Of a stretch of 24,627 nt of DNA, positions 6,887 through 12,870 are shown in pieces. Location of the stretch: NCBI GenBank assembly GCA_003446015.1, contig DMBU01000034.1, positions 1 through 24,627 on the forward strand, in the 5' to 3' direction. The notes under the pieces were generated by a model. That model had not been told where the DNA came from. It worked only from the letters and a program-made list of their open reading frames with translations, and ran no database searches. The stretch comes from Bacteroidales bacterium (GTDB taxonomy: Bacteria; Bacteroidota; Bacteroidia; Bacteroidales; UBA12077). The number at the start of each line of letters is the position of its first letter. The first letter of the stretch is position 1. A program made the translations under genes and the position numbers.

Positions 6887-8134
6887 TTAACAACCGTATT
6901 TATCTGTAATTTCTTGTTTTGTTTTTCCAAGTATATCGTACTTTTTACCTACTTTAATAAATGCATCCAGTGCTTTTTCAAGATGATGCATTTCATGTCC
7001 TGCCGAAATTTGAGTTCTGATTCGGGCAGCTCCCTGCGGAACAACAGGGAAGAAGAATCCAATAGCATAAATCCCCAAATCAAATAAATCACGTGAAAAA
7101 TCCTGGGCTAATTTAGCATTAAACAACATCACAGGAACAATAGGAGTATCGCCATCTTTTAACACAAATCCTGCTTCGGTTAATCCTTTACGCCAGAATT
7201 TTGTGTTGGCTTCTAGTTTATCGCGGCGTTCTGTGCTTTGAGAAAGAATATCTAAAACCCTTAAAACACCACTAACAACAACAGGAGCAATAGTGTTTGA
7301 GAAAAGATAAGGTCTTGCTTTTTGACGGCACATTTCAACGATTTCTTTCCGGCCAGAAACACAACCTCCGGAAGCACCCCCAAGTGCTTTGCCAAACGTG
7401 GTTGTAATAATATCTATTTTGCCCATTACTCCACATTTCTCGTGTGTTCCGCGACCTGTTTTTCCAATAAATCCGGATGAGTGCGATTCATCAACAAAAA
7501 GCAGGGCATCGTATTTTTCACAAAGAGCTGCAATCTCATCTAATTTAGCTGTATCACCATCCATGGAATATACACCATCATTAATCACAACTTTTAATCT
7601 TTTATTAGAATGGAGTTGTAATTTTTTTTCGAGATGATCCATGTCAGAGTGTTTGAAAGTATCGTGCTGTGCTGCACATAGTCGCATTCCGTCAATAATG
7701 GAAGCATGCACTAATCGATCAGAGATCATAACATCTTCGCTGGTAAGAATAGCTTCAAACACACCTGCATTTGCATCCATGCACGATGGAAACAGTATTG
7801 TATCTTCAGTTCCTAAAAACTCAGAAACTTTCTTTTCCAATTCGCGATGAATATCCTGAGTACCACAAATAAAACGTACCGAAGACATTCCGTAGCCTCT
7901 TTGATCAAGTCCGTCATGCGCAGCTTTTAACACTTCAGGATGACTGGATAATCCCAGGTAATTGTTTGCGCATACATTTATTACTTTTTTTGGAGCTGAT
8001 CCTGTAGGAAACTCCACTTCAATCTCAGCTGCTTGTGATGAATGGATAAATCTTTCTTGTTTAAATAATCCAGCATCTTGAATAGCGCTTAGCTGATTCT
8101 TATATATTTCTTTAACTTTATTTGAATATGCCAT
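6887..8134 (-). CDS. kbl: Alpha-oxoamine synthase of the KBL type (glycine C-acetyltransferase-like)
   Basis: The gene encodes 415 residues (E. coli KBL has 398). PLP-enzyme landmarks are NYLGLSSHP, SVRFICGTQDIHRELE, DRLVHASIIDG (His143), FVDESHSSGFIGKTGRGTHE (Asp215, His218), TTTFGKALGGASGG (Schiff-base Lys249) and RIRTQISAGH (Arg371/Arg373). These match 2-amino-3-ketobutyrate CoA ligase much better than serine palmitoyltransferase or cysteate acyltransferase, notably the KALGGASGG and FFFPVVPQGAARIRTQ segments. The known reaction is glycine + acetyl-CoA to 2-amino-3-ketobutyrate, run in reverse during threonine breakdown. No threonine dehydrogenase is adjacent. Instead it follows an ACP, an AcsA-type ligase and AcpS, suggesting an acyl-ACP donor. 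The C-terminus is about 15 residues longer than usual. Confidence 0.85.
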   Translation of the reverse strand: MAYSNKVKEIYKNQLSAIQDAGLFKQERFIHSSQAAEIEVEFPTGSAPKKVINVCANNYLGLSSHPEVLKAAHDGLDQRGYGMSSVRFICGTQDIHRELEKKVSEFLGTEDTILFPSCMDANAGVFEAILTSEDVMISDRLVHASIIDGMRLCAAQHDTFKHSDMDHLEKKLQLHSNKRLKVVINDGVYSMDGDTAKLDEIAALCEKYDALLFVDESHSSGFIGKTGRGTHEKCGVMGKIDIITTTFGKALGGASGGCVSGRKEIVEMCRQKARPYLFSNTIAPVVVSGVLRVLDILSQSTERRDKLEANTKFWRKGLTEAGFVLKDGDTPIVPVMLFNAKLAQDFSRDLFDLGIYAIGFFFPVVPQGAARIRTQISAGHEMHHLEKALDAFIKVGKKYDILGKTKQEITDKYGC

Positions 8135-8187
8135 AATAATTAGGGTTAAAATGAAACAAGGCGATCAAAAAATTGAAAGCTTATTAA

Positions 8188-8430
8188 TTATAGATATTTT
8201 TTTACAAGGAGTTCTATTTTTCTCACCGTATCAAATGCTTCGGGAGTAGCATCTGCATCCGGAATAGAAATGTTATACTTGTTTTCAAGAAACCTTTTTA
8301 AAGAAACCATTGAAAATGAATCAACAATACCTCCTGAAATCAGAGGAGTATCGAAAGTTACTTCATCATTTTCTTCGTCGCAGTATTCTTCAATAACATA
8401 TTCAAGGATAATTTCTTTCATGTCTTCCAT
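8188..8430 (-). CDS. Stand-alone acyl carrier protein
   Basis: The gene encodes 80 residues from the ATG at 8430; an internal ATG at codon 4 is also possible. The phosphopantetheine site is GGIVDSFSM with Ser38, in the form DSF rather than DSL. Flanking features fit a four-helix carrier: an acidic first helix, TPLISGG before the site, LKRFLENKYNISIPD after it, and EAFDTVRKI near the end. The pattern resembles DltC-like and secondary-metabolism carriers, which are charged by a dedicated adenylating enzyme, more than the AcpP of fatty acid synthesis. The genes on either side encode exactly such a ligase (85 bp upstream) and a PLP condensing enzyme (53 bp downstream). Confidence 0.88.
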   Translation of the reverse strand: MEDMKEIILEYVIEEYCDEENDEVTFDTPLISGGIVDSFSMVSLKRFLENKYNISIPDADATPEAFDTVRKIELLVKKYL

Positions 8431-8445
8431 AGTTGTAGTTTTTTA

Positions 8446-8468
8446 GCCTGCCTGTCGGCAGACAGGTT
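8446..8468. repeat. Short dispersed-type palindrome in the ACP leader
   Basis: CCTGTC (8451-8456) pairs with GACAGG (8461-8466) around GGCA. An alternative stem CTGCC/GGCAG (8448-8452/8457-8461) overlaps it. It is a diverged form of the CCTGCCGGCAGG palindrome found at 10246-10257 in the same operon. Confidence 0.6.
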
Positions 8469-8515
8469 TGTAATTTATGTTTAGTTTGTATTTATAGTTT
8501 TTGTAAGTTACAAAA

Positions 8516-10219
8516 TTAATCGTCTTCCAGGGTTGAGACATCTCCAATTTCTTCACCCCATTCCTGAGCATGCAATACACGGCGCATGATTTTACCACTT
8601 CGTGTTTTTGGAAGGGTATCTCTAAATTCGATTTCTTGTGGCATGGCTAGTGGAGACAATTTTTTACGAATAAAATTCATAATTTTTAATTCCATATCAT
8701 CATTTGCTTCGAATCCTGGTTTTAACGTTACAAAAGCCTTAACAACTTCCATATTTACATCGTCGGGCTTAGCAACAACAGCCGATTCTGCTACAGCTTC
8801 GTGTTCAAGTAATGCCGATTCTACCTCGAAAGGACTAACCAAATGTCCTCCTGTATTAATTACATCATCGTCTCTTCCAATAAACCAGTAATATCCTTCC
8901 TGATCAATGTATGCACGATCACCTGGCAGATACCATCCATTTTCGAACTTTTTCTGGTATGTTTCTTCGTTTCTCCAGTAAGTGCGCATCATGGCAGGCC
9001 ATCCGGGTTTGAATCCTATTAAGCCTGGCTTTCCAACTTCGTTTATAGGTTTAAAAGTTTTAGTATCTAAAATTGTTGCGGTAATTCCCGGGAAAGGTTT
9101 TCCCATAGATCCGGGTTTAATTTTCATTCCGGGATAATTGGTAAGCATCATCGAGCCTGTTTCTGTTTGCCAGTATGTATCTAAGAATGCTTTTCCAAAT
9201 ACTTTTTCGGACCAGATTACTGCTTCTGCATTTAAAGGTTCTCCAACACTTGCTAAATGACGTAGTGATGACAGATCATAATGTTTGATAATTTCTTCTC
9301 CGGCTTTCATTAATGATCTTATCGCTGTAGGAGCAGAATACCACATGGAAATTCTTCTTTTCTCAATGAATTTATACCATGATTCGGCTGAAAAACCAGT
9401 ATCTAAAACACATTGCGTAATTCCTAAACTCCACGGACCAATAATCCCGTATGAGGTGCCCGTTACCCATCCCGGATCGGCAGTGCACCAATATATATCA
9501 TCCTCGTGTAAATCTAAAACCCATTTAGTAGTTAAGTATTGAGAAATTAAGGAATAATGAACGTGTTTAACTCCTTTGGGCTGACCCGTTGTTCCTGATG
9601 TATAATGTAATACCGATGGTGATTCTGCCTTCGTTGGAAATGATTTAAAATCTTCAACGAACTCTGTTGCTTCCATGTTAAAGGCAATTTCACGTTCCTG
9701 TAATGGCTTACTTCCGTCATAATCGACCAGGATAATGTGTTTCAGGTAAGGCATTTTATCAAGAATTTTCCTGATTTTTGATACATGTTTTCGTTGTGTA
9801 ATAATTGCTGTAGTTTCAGCATTGTCGAGTCGTACATGTAAAGATTCATCACCAAAGGCTGAAAATAATGGTTGAGCCACAGCTCCCAGCTTTAATATCC
9901 CAAGAAATCCAATATATAATTCGGGTATTTTATCCATAAAAAGACAAACTCTGTCTTCATTTTGTATTCCTAAATTTTTAAGAAATGCAGCAATTGTATT
10001 ACTTCTTAAACGAATATCATTAAAGGTAAACTGTTTTTCAACTCCACCTAATCCTTCCCAGATTAAGGCAGATTTTTCTGCTTTACCCATTTGGCAGATT
10101 CGATCGGAACAGTACCATCCGATATTAATGTTATCTCCATTTTTATAGTCAAGCTCTTTCTCGGCAATTGACCAATCGAAATTTTCGAGACGTTTTTCGT
10201 AGGATCCAATGTTTGACAT
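8516..10219 (-). CDS. acsA: AcsA-type acetyl-CoA synthetase / acyl-adenylating ligase
   Basis: The gene encodes 567 residues, about the size of Bacillus AcsA (572). ANL-family motifs appear in order: P-loop YTSGTTGQPKG (206-216), WCTADPGWVTGTSYGI (244-259), SVGEPLNAEA (325-333), DTYWQTETG (347-355), GRDDDVINTGGHLVSPFEVE (448-467) and LPKTRSGKIMRR with catalytic Lys543. The short-acyl pocket known from Acs is kept: Val252, Thr253 and gate Trp350, although the preceding Trp is Tyr here. This predicts acetate or propionate as substrate, forming acyl-AMP and then a thioester. The acceptor may be CoA or the ACP encoded next in the operon. It is the second gene of the operon, 41 bp after acpS. Confidence 0.87.
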   Translation of the reverse strand: MSNIGSYEKRLENFDWSIAEKELDYKNGDNINIGWYCSDRICQMGKAEKSALIWEGLGGVEKQFTFNDIRLRSNTIAAFLKNLGIQNEDRVCLFMDKIPELYIGFLGILKLGAVAQPLFSAFGDESLHVRLDNAETTAIITQRKHVSKIRKILDKMPYLKHIILVDYDGSKPLQEREIAFNMEATEFVEDFKSFPTKAESPSVLHYTSGTTGQPKGVKHVHYSLISQYLTTKWVLDLHEDDIYWCTADPGWVTGTSYGIIGPWSLGITQCVLDTGFSAESWYKFIEKRRISMWYSAPTAIRSLMKAGEEIIKHYDLSSLRHLASVGEPLNAEAVIWSEKVFGKAFLDTYWQTETGSMMLTNYPGMKIKPGSMGKPFPGITATILDTKTFKPINEVGKPGLIGFKPGWPAMMRTYWRNEETYQKKFENGWYLPGDRAYIDQEGYYWFIGRDDDVINTGGHLVSPFEVESALLEHEAVAESAVVAKPDDVNMEVVKAFVTLKPGFEANDDMELKIMNFIRKKLSPLAMPQEIEFRDTLPKTRSGKIMRRVLHAQEWGEEIGDVSTLEDD

Positions 10220-10245
10220 AAGAATTTAGTTTAGTTTTTAGTTTG

Positions 10246-10257
10246 CCTGCCGGCAGG
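10246..10257. repeat. Perfect 12-bp palindrome CCTGCCGGCAGG
   Basis: The palindrome fills most of the 41 bp between the acpS stop and the acsA start, where any ribosome-binding structure of acsA would be affected. A diverged relative occurs in the next intergenic gap of the same operon (8446-8468). Such GC-rich palindromes stand out sharply in this AT-rich DNA and look like a dispersed repeat. Confidence 0.65.
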
Positions 10258-10260
10258 TTT

Positions 10261-10641
10261 TTATTTATTGTTATTTATGGTTACAAATGCAATTACAAGT
10301 TCCTTGGTATGACTTATGGATAAATGAATTTCAGTTACTCCCAGCTTATCTGCTATTTTTTTGGAAATACCGGATAACCGAATATCAGGCTTGCCCAAAT
10401 CATTATTTGTTATCTCAATGTCTTTAAAAGTGATTCCATCTCTCCAACCTGTTCCGAGCGCTTTTAAGAAAGCTTCCTTAGCTGCATATCGTGCAGCAAA
10501 TTTTTGGGCTTTGTTTTTAAATTGATTACAGTAGTTCATTTCGTTTTCGGTAAAAACTCCTTGAACAAATGAAGGCTGTTTTTCCAGTCGAATTTTCATT
10601 CGTTTAATTTCAAAAAGATCAGTTCCAATTCCCAGTGTCAA
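10261..10641 (-). CDS. acpS: Holo-ACP synthase (4'-phosphopantetheinyl transferase)
   Basis: The gene encodes 126 residues, the normal AcpS length. Motifs are GIGTDLFEIKRM (metal ligand Asp8), FTENEMNYC (30-38), FAARYAAKEAFLKALGTG (48-64, metal ligand Glu56), LGKPDIRLSG and HLSISHTKE (106-114). The start is TTG at 10641: no ATG lies upstream in frame before the sequence becomes implausible, and TTG puts GIGTD at the usual distance from the N-terminus. The enzyme moves phosphopantetheine from CoA to the Ser of carrier proteins. It could be the cell's housekeeping enzyme, but its place as first gene of an operon with its own ACP suggests it primes that carrier. Confidence 0.92.
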   Translation of the reverse strand: MTLGIGTDLFEIKRMKIRLEKQPSFVQGVFTENEMNYCNQFKNKAQKFAARYAAKEAFLKALGTGWRDGITFKDIEITNNDLGKPDIRLSGISKKIADKLGVTEIHLSISHTKELVIAFVTINNNK

Positions 10642-10945
10642 AATTGTAAAATTTTCTATTGTAAGTTTTGATAAATCATTTCGTTAGTAAATTAGCAGTA
10701 AAATAGAACGTATTTCTTATTTTAAATATGCTTTACAACACATTTTATTTTGGTCGAAAAAAAAGCTTTATTTAACAGTATTTCTGGCTGGCAAAAAATA
10801 AAAATTTAACAATTTAAAATGATTATATAAAATGCATTTTTTTAAGATATATGTTTTAAAAGATTTGATTTTAGTAGAATTATAGCAGAAATACAGCTTG
10901 ATAAGATTAAAAAACAAAAAAATGTATAAATTTTCTCATGAACTA
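10642..10945. other. AT-rich divergent spacer upstream of acpS and tRNA-Asn
   Basis: No coding frame is supported. The region should hold the minus-strand promoter for the acpS operon, but no clean TAnnTTTG is visible on that strand. The plus-strand tRNA promoter begins at its right edge. Confidence 0.4.
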
Positions 10946-10976
10946 TTTGTTTATTCATAAAAAGCTTTTATTTTTG
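10946..10976 (+). promoter_or_regulatory. Consensus Bacteroidota promoter of tRNA-Asn
   Basis: TTTG (10946-10949), a 19-nt spacer and TATTTTTG (10969-10976) match the -33/-7 consensus TTTG-N19-TAnnTTTG exactly. The expected start near 10983 leaves a leader of about 25 nt before the mature tRNA. Confidence 0.8.
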
Positions 10977-11008
10977 CCACTCGAATCACAAATAGTGGTT
11001 AAGAAAAT

Positions 11009-11082
11009 TCCTCAGTAGCTCAGTTGGTTAGAGCACCTGACTGTTAATCAGGGGGTCGTAGGTTCAAGTCCTACCTGGGGAG
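11009..11082 (+). tRNA. tRNA-Asn (anticodon GTT)
   Basis: The gene is 74 nt and folds as a standard cloverleaf. The acceptor TCCTCAG (11009-11015) pairs with CTGGGGA (11075-11081), the discriminator is G, the anticodon stem CCTGA/TCAGG frames loop CTGTTAA with anticodon GTT at 11043-11045, and the T-loop is TTCAAGT. CCA is not encoded. It is preceded by a consensus promoter and followed at once by a strong terminator, so it is a single-gene transcript. Confidence 0.97.
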
Positions 11083-11085
11083 CAG

Positions 11086-11116
11086 AAAAACCCTTCGGAA
11101 TTCCGAAGGGTTTTTT
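11086..11116 (+). terminator. Rho-independent terminator of tRNA-Asn
   Basis: A perfect 15-bp inverted repeat: AAAAACCCTTCGGAA (11086-11100) is followed by its complement (11101-11115), ending in a run of six T. It begins 4 nt after the tRNA. Confidence 0.9.
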
Positions 11117-11176
11117 GTTTATCATCGAATTACTTTCATTTTCGAATCCTGAATTACAAATTTTACATGAGGTGTT

Positions 11177-11208
11177 GTTGGTTAGAGCATCCCAACGTTT
11201 CGTCGGGA
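11177..11208 (+). repeat. tRNA D-arm-like fragment plus hairpin
   Basis: GTTGGTTAGAGCA at 11177-11189 is identical to 13 bases of the tRNA-Asn D-arm (11023-11035). It is followed by an 8-bp imperfect hairpin TCCCAACG/CGTCGGGA (11190-11207) with a TTT/TT loop. The rest of the tRNA is missing, so this is a fragment and not a second tRNA. Confidence 0.55.
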
Positions 11209-11498
11209 GGGTCTTCATGTTAATTTGGTATATATAGCTAATTAATTCCATATGAATTTTAATTCATTAAAATTTCTACAGAAATTTCACAAAGGACTTG
11301 CCAGAATAATTTAGAAAGCACTGGCAATACAATGAACTGACAGCGTGACATATGAGGAATTATGAAGAATTGAGATAAATTTATGTTCCCGTTTATAGTT
11401 TTTTACTAAATTTATAGTTACAAATAGATGAAACAACATTCCACCTATCGACTCGTTGGGTGTAATTTTTTGACACTGCAAAGTATAAAAAATAAACC
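11209..11498. other. Non-coding accessory stretch after tRNA-Asn
   Basis: No gene is supported on either strand. Short frames here are AT-driven and overlap each other. One ends in QVGLEPTTP, a sequence that arises from reading the antisense of a tRNA. The stretch may contain the leader of the frameshifted gene that follows, but no exact -7 element is present. Confidence 0.4.
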
Positions 11499-12007
11499 AT
11501 GGAAATAACTCCTTCATTAACATTTGAAATAAATAACTCAAAAGACTTATTTAATAAGTTACTTGAAGAATATAGTGACTTTGACAATCAATATCTAAAT
11601 CCAAGATTTGCGATAAATTGTGCAATTACATCTTGGCATTTGACAGATTGGACATATCATGAATGTTATAAAAGAGAAGATAGGTTTCAGGATTCAGAAA
11701 AATCGATAATAACGGAAAAACAATATTTGTCTCTGGACTTTTAAAGTATCAACAATATATAATTAAGCAATGTCCGGAACTTGAATATATGAGACTTATT
11801 ACAAATGGAATAAAACATTGTGTACTTAACGACAAGGATAGAAAAGAAAAAACAAAAATTCATGAAGGTGGTTATAGTATGGATTATTCAAGGCATGATT
11901 ATGATGTGACAAGATTTGTAATTCAAATTAATTTAAAGAAACAGCTAGATTTTGAAGAAACTTTATTAAAAACAATTGACTATTGGAAGAAAGTAATAGG
12001 AATTTAA
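11499..12007 (+). pseudogene. Frameshifted gene for an uncharacterised ~169-residue protein
   Basis: Two plus-strand frames together make one protein. The first (11499-11744) encodes ...FAINCAITSWHLTDWTYHE... and runs into a stop at 11742. The second, one base back, is open from 11684, reads IDNNGKTIFVSGLLKYQQYI, then CPELEYMRLITNGIKHC, and ends at 12007. The pair W-H-L-T-D-W and C-P-E-L-x-x-M/I-x-x-x-x-N-G-x-K-H is the pattern of one family of hypothetical proteins often found in accessory DNA. The most likely break is the A-run at 11698-11702. Function is unknown. A sequencing indel is possible; otherwise the gene is broken. Confidence 0.65.
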
Positions 12008-12034
12008 CTAAGTTATAAAAAACTGCTTCGAGAT

Positions 12035-12065
12035 TTTGAATCGATACCAAGAATTGGTATATTTG
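12035..12065 (+). promoter_or_regulatory. Consensus promoter of the parDE-type operon
   Basis: TTTG (12035-12038), a 19-nt spacer and TATATTTG (12058-12065) match TTTG-N19-TAnnTTTG exactly. Transcription would start near 12072, only about 10 nt before the antitoxin ATG at 12082. Confidence 0.75.
12044..12060. promoter_or_regulatory. Inverted-repeat operator inside the parDE promoter
   Basis: ATACCAA-GAA-TTGGTAT is a perfect 7-bp inverted repeat with a 3-nt centre. It lies in the promoter spacer and its right half overlaps the first bases of the -7 element, so a bound ribbon-helix-helix antitoxin would block RNA polymerase. Confidence 0.7.
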
Positions 12066-12081
12066 AAGAAAATTAAAAGCA

Positions 12082-12330
12082 ATGGCAAAAAATACATCAA
12101 TATTACTTGGAGAATATTTTGAAAACTTTGTGAATGAAAAAATCTCTTCAGGAAAGTTTTCATCTGTTAGTGAAGTGATTAGAACTGCTCTTCGACTTTT
12201 AGAAAATGAAGAGAATAGGTACAAAGCTCTTATTAAAGAACTTGAAATTGGCGAGAATAGTGGATTTGTTAAAGACTTTGATCGAACAGAAAATCTTAAA
12301 AGTCTTCATGCTAAACACTTGAATAAATGA
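12082..12330 (+). CDS. parD: ParD-like ribbon-helix-helix antitoxin
   Basis: The gene encodes 82 residues. The N-terminal part (about residues 1-45) has the ribbon-helix-helix pattern of ParD/CopG antitoxins: the strand NTSILLGEYFENFVNEKI, then SGKFSSVSEVIRTALRLLE, the classic G-x-F-x-S-x-S-E-V-I-R-x-A-L-R-x-L-E. The C-terminal half is charged and less ordered and should wrap and neutralise the toxin. Its stop overlaps the toxin start by 4 bp (ATGA), giving translational coupling. The inverted repeat in its promoter is the expected autoregulatory site. Confidence 0.93.
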   Translation: MAKNTSILLGEYFENFVNEKISSGKFSSVSEVIRTALRLLENEENRYKALIKELEIGENSGFVKDFDRTENLKSLHAKHLNK

Positions 12331-12623
12331 GATACACAATTAGCAAGAAAGCAAATCAAGACATCGAAAAGATATGGTTGTACACATATGAAAACTGGTC
12401 ACTTGAGCAAGCAGATAGATATTACAATTTAATTTTGGACGAAATCGAATTTATTGCTGAGAACTTTGAAAGTGGAAAATCAGTGGACTATATAAAAGAA
12501 GGATATAGAGCATCAATTGTGAAGTCACATTTAATTTTCTACAAGAGATCCAAAAGTAATATTGTTGAAATTATAAGAGTTTTACATCAGAAAATGGACA
12601 TTGAAAACAGAATTGAAGAATAA
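12327..12623 (+). CDS. parE: ParE/RelE-family toxin
   Basis: The gene encodes 98 residues, the normal ParE size. Landmarks are the opening YTISKKANQDIEKIWLYTYENWS, then the helix QADRYYNLILDEIEFIAEN, GYRASIVKSHLIFYKR and the terminal strand EIIRVLHQKMDIENR. These match ParE toxins (R-x-L/H-x-x-x-D at the end), which typically poison DNA gyrase. RelE-type mRNA cleavage is less likely because the usual catalytic cluster is not evident. It overlaps the ParD-type antitoxin by 4 bp and is under the same promoter. The pair sits in an accessory patch beside tRNA-Asn. Confidence 0.93.
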   Translation: MRYTISKKANQDIEKIWLYTYENWSLEQADRYYNLILDEIEFIAENFESGKSVDYIKEGYRASIVKSHLIFYKRSKSNIVEIIRVLHQKMDIENRIEE

Positions 12624-12635
12624 AAAACTACACAC

Positions 12636-12780
12636 AAGATGTGTTCAACAATAATGTGGGGTTTTGATAGTTTGCTGACTAAATATTATCCTCGTTAAGT
12701 TGTTCAGCGAGGGATTCCAGATAGCTATCGGGAGAAATAGGGATGAAACCCGCATGATTTAGTATTGCTGAACCATTATA
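12636..12780. repeat. Cluster of palindrome remnants downstream of parE
   Basis: Three small inverted repeats lie close together in non-coding DNA: ACACA-AGA-TGTGT just after parE, CCTCGTT/CAGCGAGG at 12690-12712, and CCAGATAGCTATCGGG at 12717-12732, an imperfect copy of a CCCGATAGCTATCGGG-type palindrome. The edges carry ATAATG (about 12651) and CATTAT (about 12775) in inverted orientation. The cluster looks like the remains of a dispersed repeat element. Confidence 0.4.
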
Positions 12781-12814
12781 AATAATACATTAAAAAAAAG
12801 TTACCGGAGCAATA

Positions 12815-12845
12815 TTGTGAATGAACTTTTCTTTTGCTAAATTTC
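12815..12845 (+). promoter_or_regulatory. Possible promoter of the amidase gene
   Basis: TTG (12815-12817), a 20-nt spacer and TAAATTTC (12838-12845) match the Bacteroidota consensus with one mismatch in the last base of the -7 element. The start would fall about 20 nt before the ATG at 12871. Confidence 0.35.
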
Positions 12846-12870
12846 CTCTGAAATAACTAACTCAAAAGTC

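Noticed and set aside
6887..8134. Serine palmitoyltransferase or cysteate acyltransferase for sphingolipid/sulfonolipid synthesis
   Set aside because: The KALGGASGG, GTHE and FFFPVVPQG segments match KBL closely, and the neighbouring ligase has a short-acyl pocket.
11048..11251. Minus-strand frame of 67 residues ending in QVGLEPTTP
   Set aside because: It runs antisense through the tRNA and its terminator; the tail is a well-known artefact of tRNA complements.
11311..11587. Overlapping minus-strand frames of 64-76 residues
   Set aside because: They overlap each other and the start of the plus-strand gene, have no recognisable motif and look AT-driven.
11690..11730. Programmed -1 ribosomal frameshift
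   Set aside because: The in-frame codons around the A-run do not form a slippery heptamer, and no downstream stem or pseudoknot is evident.
11440..12650. Integron-type gene cassettes around the frameshifted gene and parDE
   Set aside because: One GTTGGGT at about 11454-11460 and one ATTTAAC at 12002-12008 fit attC core patterns, but no paired, foldable attC site exists and no integrase is present.
11009..12870. Integrative element using tRNA-Asn as attachment site
   Set aside because: No copy of the tRNA 3' end is found downstream and no integrase gene lies in the patch; only the D-arm fragment is shared.
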